Shown: positions 35,329 through 42,166 of the stretch, one piece after another
Layout of the letters: each line of letters opens with the position of its first letter
Numbering within the stretch: position 1 is the first letter of the stretch
NCBI GenBank assembly: GCA_944389815.1
Contig: CALXNS010000013.1
Span: 1 to 42,166, forward strand
Direction of reading: 5' to 3'
Length of the DNA stretch: 42,166 nt
Source: an uncultured Victivallis sp.
GTDB lineage: Bacteria > Verrucomicrobiota > Lentisphaeria > Victivallales > Victivallaceae
The notes under the pieces: model-generated
What the model was told of the DNA's origin: nothing
The model's database searches: none
The model's input: only the letters and a program-made list of their open reading frames with translations
Position numbers and translations under genes: made by a program

Positions 35329-35344
35329 ATAAAACGTTTTTCTT
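35329..35344. promoter_or_regulatory. LacI operator O2, inverted copy of O1
   Basis: ATAAAACGTTTTTCTT is the exact reverse complement of O1. Centres are 54 bases apart, about five helical turns, which would suit looping by a LacI tetramer or cooperative binding. The 35289-35328 spacer is AT-rich and probably holds promoter elements, but no single pair stands out. Confidence 0.65.
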
Positions 35345-35403
35345 GCAATTTTCTTATTGTTTTTTATTTTGCCAGCGGCCCGTTGATTTCGTCGGCGGCG
35401 GGC

Positions 35404-35443
35404 GAAAAGAATCCCCGGCGGGAATGGAATCCGATCCGGGGAT
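35404..35443 (-). terminator. Weak terminator after the first SGNH gene
   Basis: Read on the minus strand, ATCCCCGG pairs with CCGGGGAT over an 8-bp stem with a 17-base loop, followed by TCTTTTC. It lies 32 bases beyond the SGNH hydrolase stop. The T-run is short. Confidence 0.5.
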
Positions 35444-35474
35444 GAGATGAAAACAGGAGAGATTGGAAGGCGGA

Positions 35475-36647
35475 TTATTTTTTCTCCAGAATGGCACGGA
35501 TTGCCGGTTCCAGATGTTCGGCCATGAGAAAGAAGCCGTAATCGGTCGGATGACAGCCGTCGACGGTCGCCTCGTGCCACTCTTTGCCGAAGAAGGTGCT
35601 GCCGTCAAGGAAATAGATATTTGCGTCACCGGCGTTTTTGCGGCGTTCGACTTCATTTTTCTGAATGTCGCGGATGGTGAACAAATATTCCGGCCGCTGT
35701 CCGCCGTCATCGAGCCCTTCACTGCTGTAACGGGTGCCGGACACCACCAGAATCGGGGTGTCCGGGTGACGGGCGCGCAGGGCGTCAAGGAAAGGCGGCA
35801 AGGTTTTCTTCATGCCGTCGATCGATTCGCAGTTCGCTTCGTAATCGAGCAGGAAAAGCGCCGGATCTGGAATTTGGGCGATGACTTCCGCCACCTCTTT
35901 TTCGCCGTTGCCGCTGCCGGAAAAACCGAGATTGAAGAAGGGACGGTTCAGGCGGCGACTGAGGATGTTCGTGTAACACGTGCCGGGTCGGGAGGCGCAG
36001 CCGCCCTGCAGGATCGATGTGCCGTACGCGACGATCGGCCGCGGATCCGTCCACGGAGTGGGCGGCGCGATTTTTGCATCTTCATCGAGGCCGATGAATA
36101 CGGATTCCACCGCACTGTAAAGCGGAAAATGAATGGTGAATTCACGCCATTTCCGCGCCTGCGGACGGAGCAGATCGGCCGTATATTCGGTTGAACCGCT
36201 GGAGAACCGCGTCGCAAGCAGGAAACGTTTGCTGCCGGGCTCGCCGACGTAGAGGTCAAACCCGGAACTTCCGATTTCGCTCATGTGATACATGCGGCCG
36301 TTCTGTTTGAGTTTGACCTTCAGCACGATACGACCGGTGTCGCTGCGGAAGCGGACCATGCCGCCCGCGGTATGCCAGGCGAGATTCTCCACCCCCGGCG
36401 GCAGGGCGGGGGTGTTTTCCAGCGGCATACGGCGGTAACGCCCGTCCTGCGCAAACCAGGGGAAACCGGTCAGTTCGAACGGTTTCTCGAATGGCGCGTG
36501 AAACTTCAAGCCGTTCACATCGGCGGGAATGAGACGCATGTTCGGGTCGATTTTCGTTGCATCAAGTTCAACCTGAGCCGCCGTCGCCGAGAACAGCAGC
36601 CCGGTTGCGGAGAGCAGGAGTGATATGGAGCGGGAGATGGATTTCAT
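35475..36647 (-). CDS. Secreted SGNH-family hydrolase with N-terminal beta domain
   Basis: The 390-aa protein has a signal peptide (about 1-24). A beta-sandwich domain (about 25-195) precedes an SGNH domain from about 200. Block I reads YGTSILQGG with Ser211 as nucleophile; it is GTS instead of GDS. Block II is NLGFSGSGN. Block III is unusual (DYEANC rather than GxND). Block V is DGCHPTDYGF with Asp363 and His366. Bacteroides-type esterases acting on carbohydrate acetyl or acyl groups have a similar layout, as I recall. It lies among polysaccharide-degrading genes, so it may deacylate the same polymer. Its start follows GAGGT and a promoter at 36707-36735. Confidence 0.82.
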   Translation of the reverse strand: MKSISRSISLLLSATGLLFSATAAQVELDATKIDPNMRLIPADVNGLKFHAPFEKPFELTGFPWFAQDGRYRRMPLENTPALPPGVENLAWHTAGGMVRFRSDTGRIVLKVKLKQNGRMYHMSEIGSSGFDLYVGEPGSKRFLLATRFSSGSTEYTADLLRPQARKWREFTIHFPLYSAVESVFIGLDEDAKIAPPTPWTDPRPIVAYGTSILQGGCASRPGTCYTNILSRRLNRPFFNLGFSGSGNGEKEVAEVIAQIPDPALFLLDYEANCESIDGMKKTLPPFLDALRARHPDTPILVVSGTRYSSEGLDDGGQRPEYLFTIRDIQKNEVERRKNAGDANIYFLDGSTFFGKEWHEATVDGCHPTDYGFFLMAEHLEPAIRAILEKK

Positions 36648-36706
36648 GCGCGTTACCTCAAATTATCAGTTGACTCTCAGAATTTGAAATCTTACGTTTA
36701 TTCAGT

Positions 36707-36735
36707 AATATATTGTGCGCCCGGATGTATTACAA
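36707..36735 (-). promoter_or_regulatory. Promoter for the first SGNH hydrolase
   Basis: Read on the minus strand, TTGTAA (36730-36735) is followed after 17 bases by TATATT (36707-36712). The transcription start would fall near 36700, some 50 bases before the ATG at 36647. The gap 36648-36818 holds nothing else I can support. Confidence 0.55.
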
Positions 36736-36818
36736 TCCTCTCCGGCGAAAAAGAAGAAAACTCTTGCGCCGCAGTTTTTCACGATGAAATGCGGTGTCGT
36801 GCCGCCGGCTCGGAAAAT

Positions 36819-37493
36819 TCATTTTGAGGCGGCAGAGTTTCCGAGCAGTGCGGCGAGTCGTCCGGGATAGGTTTCCGCGTCATATGCCGCAGTGCCTTCG
36901 CCCCGGACATATACTCCGCAGGTAATGCTGTCACCGAAACAGACGATCCGGTGCGGCGGCGGCTGAACGGCCAGAATGATTCGGGCCGCCGCTTCGGCAA
37001 CGCGAAGGTAACCTGCCGCAGTCGGGTGTACGCCGTCATCCGCCGCTGAATTGGCGAGGTTGCGGAACAGCGATTCCTTCGTCCCGTCGGAAGGGCCGAG
37101 AATCGTTTCAAGCTCCAGCAGCGGCAGATTGTGCGCGGCGGCGATTGCATGCTGCACTTTGCGCAGTTCCGCCAATCGTTCCGCCGGAGAACGGACGGCG
37201 AAATACGCCGGGTCATGCCGCCGTTTCAAGCTCGCGTCATTGGCGTCGGGCGCCGTGCCGAAGAGGACGCGGCATCCGGCACGCAGGAGGGTGGTGACAA
37301 TCGTTTCCAGGTTGCGGGCGGCTTCGTCGATCGGAACGGAATTGAAGGAGTTGAGCGCATCGTTGGTCCCGAAGAGGACGATGACCCAGTCCGGGTGCCG
37401 ATCGAGAACATCGGATTGCATTCTCGCCAGTGCCTGGCGGGTGTTGTCGCCGGGAACGCCGGCATTGAAGATTTCAACAGGTTCGTTCTGCAT
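36819..37493 (-). CDS. SGNH hydrolase with circularly permuted block order
   Basis: The 224-aa protein contains every SGNH catalytic block in rotated order. It begins with block II (NAGVPGDNTRQAL, Gly15), then block III (GTNDA, Asn44), then block V (DGVHPTAAGY, Asp153 and His156). Only after that comes block I (IVCFGDSITCG, Ser189), followed by YPGRLAALLGN, which in normal members leads straight into block II. Joining the C-terminus to the N-terminus restores a normal SGNH order. All catalytic residues are kept, so it should be active as an esterase or acylhydrolase. No signal peptide is seen, so it is probably cytoplasmic. The start follows GAGGA by eight bases. Confidence 0.85.
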   Translation of the reverse strand: MQNEPVEIFNAGVPGDNTRQALARMQSDVLDRHPDWVIVLFGTNDALNSFNSVPIDEAARNLETIVTTLLRAGCRVLFGTAPDANDASLKRRHDPAYFAVRSPAERLAELRKVQHAIAAAHNLPLLELETILGPSDGTKESLFRNLANSAADDGVHPTAAGYLRVAEAAARIILAVQPPPHRIVCFGDSITCGVYVRGEGTAAYDAETYPGRLAALLGNSAASK

Positions 37494-37500
37494 AAGTGAA

Positions 37501-37537
37501 TTCCTCGATGATGTTTTTGAAATATATCATCGAGGAA
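37501..37537. promoter_or_regulatory. 12-bp inverted repeat at the permuted SGNH promoter
   Basis: TTCCTCGATGAT (37501-37512) and ATCATCGAGGAA (37526-37537) are perfect inverted copies around a 13-base spacer. The 37501 arm contains the ribosome-binding site. The arms flank a likely -10 (TATATT, minus strand, 37521-37526), with TTGCAC at 37544-37549 and 17-base spacing. It is an operator-like dyad or, if transcription starts further up, a hairpin masking the ribosome-binding site. Confidence 0.5.
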
Positions 37538-37552
37538 GGAATGGTGCAAGCC

Positions 37553-37604
37553 CCAAAAAAGAGCTTCCGGTCAACACGTCACGCACCCATGTTCACCGGA
37601 GGCT
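37553..37604 (-). terminator. Strong terminator after the large beta-helix gene
   Basis: On the minus strand a 15-base stem (37590-37604 with 37562-37576, one mismatch and one G-T pair) is followed by CTTTTTT. It lies 44 bases after the stop of the 753-aa gene and separates it from the permuted SGNH gene. A G-rich stretch (37605-37624) adjoins it. Confidence 0.85.
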
Positions 37605-37647
37605 CGGGGGTGGGGGGGCGGGGGAACTGGCTGGAAAATTAATTCAT

Positions 37648-39909
37648 TCAGAGCACCCCGTTCTTTTTCAACGTTTCAAGCAGCCGTGGAATATTTGCTC
37701 CAGTCCCGTAGGTTTTGCCGGTGGGAATGAGGTTGTCCAGTTGCGGAATGACATCGACATTGTTGATGAATTCCTTTTTGAATTCAGGATCGGCGACGAC
37801 GTTGTTTCGGCCGATTGCCGCGATGGCTTCCGCGTAGGCGCCCCAGTAGAGATTGTTGTGAATATTCCAGGATTTTTGCTTGCCGCGCAGCGTGAGCGGC
37901 GTATCGGCGATGACCAGATTGTTGTGGAAATCGACCTTCTCCATCTGGATCGGGTCGGCTTCACCCTTGCCCCAGTTGGCGATCAGAAACACGGCTTTGG
38001 AATTATCGGGCGAAATGACGGTATTATTGTAGATGTCAACTCCCTTGAGATTATTCCAGAGCGTGAAAACGGACATGCCGTCGGAAATGGAAAGATTGTT
38101 GCGAACCGTGATTTTCCGGTTGGGTGTGTCCGCTTCTCCGCAGATCAGGATGAAACCGCCGCCGTTGTGGAAGCTGAGGTTGTTTTCCATCGTGGTGTTG
38201 AAGTTGTTGGTATCGACATCGAACCCCTGACCGTCGCCGTTGCCCGGATGTTTCGCGGTGAAGGCGGCGATGTTGCCGGAGAAGACCGCGTTGTCACAGC
38301 TCCACGGCCAGATCGCCACATTGGCCTCCCGGGCGGTGGCGGCGGCATGGTAAACCACGTTGCCGGTCACCTGGACTCCATCGCACGCCCACGGAACGAT
38401 GCCGTCGCCACCGATGTTGCTCAGGCGGTTGCCGGAAATACGCACTCCGGTACTCGGAAACCAGTCGGTTCTGCGGGCGTGCGGCCAGACGACGAAGACG
38501 ATGCCGGAACGGCCGACCCGGCGGATCGTATTCTCCTCAATGGTCAGATTGTGGAACCGGCTCGGTTTACGTGTCCCGTTGATTCTGACGAGAATGCCGC
38601 CGTTTTCCTTGGCGTCCTGGGCGCCTTCGACATCATGAATGTTCAGATGATGGACACGGACATTTTCCGCAACGCCGTAATTTTCCAGTTCAATCATCAA
38701 ACCGATCCGGTGCTGCCGGCGGGCGTATGGAAGGAAAAAGGGATCATCGCGGTTGAGCTTTTCATTAGACCATGGAATTCGCGCTTCGGTGACGTTGTCC
38801 GGGATAAATTGACTGTTGGACAAATCCAGTTCGGAAATATCCCAATTGTTCTGGTTCTTCAACCGGACGGCAAAAAATGCCTCCTGTGCCGCAATGACCG
38901 GAAGTTCGCCTTCGCCATAGGCATTGAGTTTGACCGGCGCCTCGGCGCTGCCGCTGCCGCGCAGTTCGAGGGGGGTATTCCAGCGGGAGCCGCGCTTGAG
39001 GCGGAGTTGGTCGCCGGGCGCGAAGATGGTGCAATTGACCTTTTCCAGTGATTTCCATGCCGTTTGAGGAGATGTGCCGGGATTCGCGTCGCTGCCGCTT
39101 TCCGAATCGACGTAGTAAGTGGTTTTTCCGGGCGAACGGAACCAGCCGGGGATGGTGACGGCAGAGGGTTCGGACCACTCCGACTCTCCGGCATGGGAGC
39201 GGTTCTGGACGCGATAACGATAGGTTTTTCCGGGTTGTACGGTAGTGTCAAGGTAGGTGTGGAACCCGGGCTGTGCTTCGCCGATCGGTTTGAATTCACC
39301 CTCGGCTTCGGCACGTTCGATTGCGGCGCCGCGGCTGTTGTCGAAATAATTGTTGAAGCGCAGAAGCGCGGTGAATGGAGTGTTCGTCACATCAACTGTG
39401 GTGATCTGAGGTTTCGGCGGAACGGCTGTGATTTCCGGCACCGGCAGAAGTCGTATTGTGTAGTTGTCAACACCGACGGCGGCGTTTTCCACGCCGTAAC
39501 ACCAGATGTTGATTTTCGTCAAATCCGTAGCGACGGGAAAACGTGCCGTGCACAGCAGCACATTGTCGTCGCGGGTCAAACTCCCGCGAATTTGCCCGGC
39601 GAATCCATTTGCGTCATTCAGCGTGATTTCCAATCCGGGTTTGCCGTTTTCCGGGACGTTGCGGAAGCGGACGGCTACTTCGAGCCATCCGGTTTCGTTC
39701 CGGTTCCAGTCAAGGTAACGCGTGAAGCCGCCTTCGAGAATTTCGAGGTCGCCGCGTCGGGATTGTTCATTTTCCGGGACGACATCGACTTTTCCCCAGA
39801 CCCGGTAGGGGGCGAGACCTGTATCGGATTTCCATGGAAACAACTCCGCAGCGACGCCTTCCAGAGTTAACAAAAGCATGACGGATAACAGTGCAGAATA
39901 GAATTTCAT
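37648..39909 (-). CDS. Large secreted multi-domain beta-helix protein
   Basis: The 753-aa protein has a signal peptide (MKFYSALLSVMLLLTLEGVAA). An N-terminal beta-sandwich, perhaps carbohydrate-binding, spans about 22-150. A fibronectin-III-like domain follows (about 160-255, with PGKTYRYRVQNRSHAGESEWS). From about 265 (YYVDSESGSDANPGTSPQTA) a right-handed beta-helix extends to the end, with rungs rich in Asn and Gly (ENNLSFHNGGG, VRNNLSISDGM). The family includes polysaccharide lyases and hydrolases; the catalytic residues are not identifiable here, so the activity is open. The ATG at 39909 follows AAGGAGA; an extension to 40008 overlaps the prepilin gene. It follows that gene in a leftward cassette. 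Confidence 0.8.
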   Translation of the reverse strand: MKFYSALLSVMLLLTLEGVAAELFPWKSDTGLAPYRVWGKVDVVPENEQSRRGDLEILEGGFTRYLDWNRNETGWLEVAVRFRNVPENGKPGLEITLNDANGFAGQIRGSLTRDDNVLLCTARFPVATDLTKINIWCYGVENAAVGVDNYTIRLLPVPEITAVPPKPQITTVDVTNTPFTALLRFNNYFDNSRGAAIERAEAEGEFKPIGEAQPGFHTYLDTTVQPGKTYRYRVQNRSHAGESEWSEPSAVTIPGWFRSPGKTTYYVDSESGSDANPGTSPQTAWKSLEKVNCTIFAPGDQLRLKRGSRWNTPLELRGSGSAEAPVKLNAYGEGELPVIAAQEAFFAVRLKNQNNWDISELDLSNSQFIPDNVTEARIPWSNEKLNRDDPFFLPYARRQHRIGLMIELENYGVAENVRVHHLNIHDVEGAQDAKENGGILVRINGTRKPSRFHNLTIEENTIRRVGRSGIVFVVWPHARRTDWFPSTGVRISGNRLSNIGGDGIVPWACDGVQVTGNVVYHAAATAREANVAIWPWSCDNAVFSGNIAAFTAKHPGNGDGQGFDVDTNNFNTTMENNLSFHNGGGFILICGEADTPNRKITVRNNLSISDGMSVFTLWNNLKGVDIYNNTVISPDNSKAVFLIANWGKGEADPIQMEKVDFHNNLVIADTPLTLRGKQKSWNIHNNLYWGAYAEAIAAIGRNNVVADPEFKKEFINNVDVIPQLDNLIPTGKTYGTGANIPRLLETLKKNGVL

Positions 39910-40004
39910 CGACAAAAATCTCCTTGTATGGTATGACGGAAAAGATATTTTTTTGAGGAAAGCGGCGGATGCCGCCGCTTGATTCGTGATTTTCGCTTCA
40001 GATT

Positions 40005-40655
40005 TCAACTGCCCGGATAGGGCGGGTTGGGATCGGACGCAACATACCAGCTCCAGAAATCATAATGCTGTGCCGTGTAACGGGCATTGTCCCAGTGATA
40101 ATCCGCGAAAAGGACATTGGTCTTTCCGGCATGGGGATAGTTGCGGGTCAATGTCCAGGCAGTATAGCTTGAATCCCAGTAATTGGTCGGTGTCGAGGCG
40201 CCCCAGTCATTGGAGTAATATCGCAGAGGTTCATTGTCTTCGATCAAAAACACGTATTTCTGGGGGTTTTTCAAAATGGAGATTTTTTTGCCGCCGAGTT
40301 TCCAGCTGTTGTAACCGGGCATGTTGTAGGATACGACCGTCGGGGAACCCTCCAGCTGAAATACGGGACAGCGGTAAACTTCCTTCGGAACCAGATAGTT
40401 GTTCACGATCAGGCCGCGCCACCAGCCCTTGTCCCACTGCATCAGCCAGCCCTGATTGTCCTCTACGTAAAGGGCGGAGGCGAGTCCGATCTGTTTGTAA
40501 TTATTGATACATGCGGTCTCGCGCGCTTTGTCCCTGGCCTGATTCAAGACGGGCAGCAGCATGGAAGCGAGAATTGCGATGATCGCAATCACGACGAGGA
40601 GTTCGATCAATGTGAAGGAAGAAAACACGTGACGATGTTGTTTGCGAAGTTTCAT
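40005..40655 (-). CDS. Prepilin-like protein, H-x9-DY variant
   Basis: The 216-aa protein has a prepilin signal after a basic 13-residue leader: [20 protein letters not shown], with Ser rather than Gly at -1 and Glu5 kept. The N-terminal 30 residues are nearly identical to the gene at 33474, and the DNA is similar there. The globular part differs strongly and is rich in Trp and Tyr. The end has [14 protein letters not shown]-x9-DY rather than DG. The start follows AAAGGA. It is the first gene of a leftward cassette with the large beta-helix protein. Surface display or substrate capture is possible; neither is shown by sequence. Confidence 0.85.
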   Translation of the reverse strand: MKLRKQHRHVFSSFTLIELLVVIAIIAILASMLLPVLNQARDKARETACINNYKQIGLASALYVEDNQGWLMQWDKGWWRGLIVNNYLVPKEVYRCPVFQLEGSPTVVSYNMPGYNSWKLGGKKISILKNPQKYVFLIEDNEPLRYYSNDWGASTPTNYWDSSYTAWTLTRNYPHAGKTNVLFADYHWDNARYTAQHYDFWSWYVASDPNPPYPGS

Positions 40656-40698
40656 AAAAGAATCCTTTCCTTAATCTTTTTGAGAGGTTCCACTGTCA

Positions 40699-40733
40699 AT
40701 TATACTTGAAAAAAATAAAAAATCCAATATATT
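40699..40733. promoter_or_regulatory. Overlapping divergent promoters, prepilin gene and AraC gene
   Basis: On the plus strand, TTGAAA (40706-40711) and TATATT (40728-40733) are 16 bases apart and drive the AraC-type gene. On the minus strand, TTGGAT (40722-40727) and TATAAT (40699-40704) are 17 bases apart and drive the prepilin gene. Both use the same 35 bases, so polymerase cannot hold both at once. A 12-bp palindrome ATTATATATAAT (40745-40756) and an inverted GGTTC/GAACC pair (40686-40690, 40761-40765) lie around it and could be regulator sites. Confidence 0.5.
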
Positions 40734-40782
40734 AAACTTTGCTTATTATATATAATTTATGAACCATTAGAGGTTGGGAAAG

Positions 40783-41919
40783 ATGAAAAACGTTCTGTGC
40801 GCGATGTGGCAGCCTCAAGCGAGTTTGCTCGAAGAGATATATGATTTCGGTTCCAGTCACAACTGGCAGATCGAATTGTGCGGCCGCCGTCTGCCACCGG
40901 GCTGGTCGGGCAATGGAATCATCACCGATTATCTGCAACCGAATGAACTGCGCCTTATCCGGAATTTTGAAAAAACTCCGATCGTTTCCCGCGAACTGCC
41001 GCCCGGCGGCAATATCCGGACCGTGGCGTGTGACACCGCTCTAATGGCCAATTTGATAGTCGACTATTTCCGCAGCAAGGGCTTTCGCCATTTCGCCGCC
41101 GTCGATGCGCGGGAGTGGTCGGGGGTATTTGACGGACGCTGGCTTGATCCGGTGGTGGCATTGCGGGAAGAATTGCAGCGTTATGACTTGACGCTGGAGG
41201 TTTGTTACTGGAATCCGGAGCAGCGTTCCGAAGAATTGACCGATTATGGTTTGATCATGAAGAAACTGAGCCGTTTTTTCCGGGGGCTTCCGAAACCGGT
41301 GGCGCTGTTCGTCCCCAACGGCATGTATCTTGCCGTGGTTTATCGGGTGCTGCACGCACTGAAAATAAAAGTTCCCGAGGAGATCGCCGTACTCTGCAAC
41401 ACCGACAATGCGATGATTACGGAGAAAGCGTCAATTCCAACCACCCGGATCAACGGGGAATTGCGCGAAGTCGGGCGGAAAATGGCCGAATTGCTCCACC
41501 GGATGATGAATCGTGAAGTTGTTTCGGAGCGCGCGGTTTATGTGACGGCGTCGGCAATTGTTTCGCAGCGAAGCACCGACGTGCTCGCGGTGCCGGATGT
41601 GAAACTGGCGACGGCGGTGTCGTTTCTGCTGCGCAATTACATGAACTTCATCAGCGTCGAGGATGCGGCACGTGCGGCGGGGATTTCTCCGAGCATGCTC
41701 AACCGCCTTTTCCGGAAACATCTGGACAAGACGCCGGTCGCATTCCTTCAGGAACTCCGGCTGAACCGGATCCGCGATCTGCTCGACGGCACCGAATTGC
41801 CGTTGCCGGAGATCGCCCGCCAGACCGGTTACGGTTCGAGCATGTCGCTCTCGCTCGCATTCAAACGGGCCGAAGGCATGACGCCCGGCGCCTACCGGCT
41901 GTCCCGCCGGAAACGTTGA
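40783..41919 (+). CDS. AraC-family regulator with XylR-like sugar-binding domain
   Basis: This 378-aa regulator has a periplasmic-binding-type effector domain (about 1-270) like XylR. It contains the LacI-like GLIMKKLSRFF, KPVALFVPNG and VPEEIAVLCNTDNAMI. The C-terminal AraC helix-turn-helix pair spans about 275-378 (FISVEDAARAAGISPSMLNR, and the second helix-turn-helix around LPLPEIARQTGYGSSMSL). XylR-type proteins bind a sugar directly and usually activate. It lies divergent from the prepilin/beta-helix cassette and probably activates it. The ATG at 40783 is preferred over TTG at 40774. The ligand is unknown. Confidence 0.92.
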   Translation: MKNVLCAMWQPQASLLEEIYDFGSSHNWQIELCGRRLPPGWSGNGIITDYLQPNELRLIRNFEKTPIVSRELPPGGNIRTVACDTALMANLIVDYFRSKGFRHFAAVDAREWSGVFDGRWLDPVVALREELQRYDLTLEVCYWNPEQRSEELTDYGLIMKKLSRFFRGLPKPVALFVPNGMYLAVVYRVLHALKIKVPEEIAVLCNTDNAMITEKASIPTTRINGELREVGRKMAELLHRMMNREVVSERAVYVTASAIVSQRSTDVLAVPDVKLATAVSFLLRNYMNFISVEDAARAAGISPSMLNRLFRKHLDKTPVAFLQELRLNRIRDLLDGTELPLPEIARQTGYGSSMSLSLAFKRAEGMTPGAYRLSRRKR

Positions 41920-41972
41920 TTTCATGAAGAAAACGACCATGGCCTTTTCATTGAAATAATGTCTGCTCCTGC

Positions 41973-42001
41973 TTGTAAAGTTCCGGGGAAAGTGTTATGT
42001 T
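41973..42001 (+). promoter_or_regulatory. Promoter for the DMT transporter gene
   Basis: TTGTAA (41973-41978) is followed after 17 bases by TATGTT (41996-42001), 31 bases before the ATG at 42033. The layout resembles the TTGTAA-N17-TATATT promoter at 36707. Confidence 0.45.
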
Positions 42002-42032
42002 ACACGCCATTGTTCATAAAGGAGTGCGAACG

Positions 42033-42166
42033 ATGGCACAAAAGTTCATGCTGGGTTTTTTCTGGTCGTTTCTGAGTGCGTTTCTCTGGGGGACAACCTA
42101 TCTGGCCGGCCGGGCGCTGATGCGAGACGGCGGTGCGATCGATCCGGTGACGCTTTCGCTGATCCG
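42033..42166 (+). CDS. EamA/DMT-family transporter, 3' end outside window
   Basis: The ATG at 42033 follows AAAGGAG by nine bases. The 44 visible residues start with a hydrophobic helix and the typical first-span pattern of the drug/metabolite transporter superfamily (FFWSFLSAFLWGTTYLAGRA), with WGTTY as in EamA proteins. The rest is beyond the window, so substrate and length are unknown. Confidence 0.75.
   Translation, partial: MAQKFMLGFFWSFLSAFLWGTTYLAGRALMRDGGAIDPVTLSLI

Noticed and set aside
36819..37493. Explanation of the rotated SGNH blocks as a pseudogene or tandem remnant
   Set aside because: No second GDS or second set of blocks is found on either side before the terminator at 37553 or the promoter at 36735, and the frame is intact with all catalytic residues.
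37051..39051. 666-codon + strand frame
   Set aside because: It runs across the opposite strand of two genes and the terminator between them, and shows no recognisable domain.
1..42166. CRISPR arrays, tRNA or rRNA genes, insertion sequences
   Set aside because: No regular direct repeats, tRNA-like cloverleaf, rRNA sequence or transposase was recognised on either strand.

Overview
The window reads as a chromosome segment of a GC-rich PVC-superphylum bacterium, most likely Lentisphaerota close to Victivallis. This placement is inference. It rests on two very short proteins with a prepilin-type N-terminus and an H-x9-D(G/Y) end, each beside a secreted beta-helix enzyme, on PVC-like hypothetical proteins, and on the mix of housekeeping genes. 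I see no rRNA, tRNA, IS element, phage gene or CRISPR array.

Positions 1-17941 (+) are one tightly packed housekeeping run, many genes overlapping by 1-15 bases: RNase R (5' truncated), a clan GH-G glycosidase, an HD phosphohydrolase, a Ser/Thr kinase, pyrF, der, a small conserved protein, a giant AsmA-like envelope protein, tatD, nudC, a membrane protein, rsmG, ilvN and a secreted HtrA-like protease. It ends at a clear intrinsic terminator (17977-18018). A YeiH-type exporter (-) and a divergent LysR regulator (+) follow.

Positions 20054-27084 (-) hold a run reading leftwards: a degenerate cysteine-desulfurase paralogue, tolB, folC, lon and an exported LolA-like protein. Divergent from it on the + strand lie a canonical nifS/iscS-type cysteine desulfurase and a YbeD-family protein. 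Next is a self-contained envelope unit at 28810-30483 (promoter, coiled-coil membrane protein, 42-aa membrane peptide, 54-aa lipoprotein, terminator), then a type III PLP ornithine/lysine decarboxylase.

Positions 32015-41919 are accessory and concern extracellular carbohydrate. Two cassettes share a layout: a sugar-type regulator (LacI, or XylR-like AraC), a prepilin-like protein and a secreted right-handed beta-helix protein. Between them lie two SGNH hydrolases. The second (36819-37493) has its catalytic blocks in the order II-III-V-I, so it appears to be a circular permutation. The LacI gene is preceded by two exact 16-bp inverted operator copies. The AraC-type regulator and its neighbouring prepilin gene appear to share one stretch of DNA as overlapping divergent promoters. 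A DMT-family transporter begins at the right edge.

The best candidates for something undescribed are the regulator/prepilin/beta-helix cassettes, the permuted SGNH hydrolase and the three-gene envelope unit.
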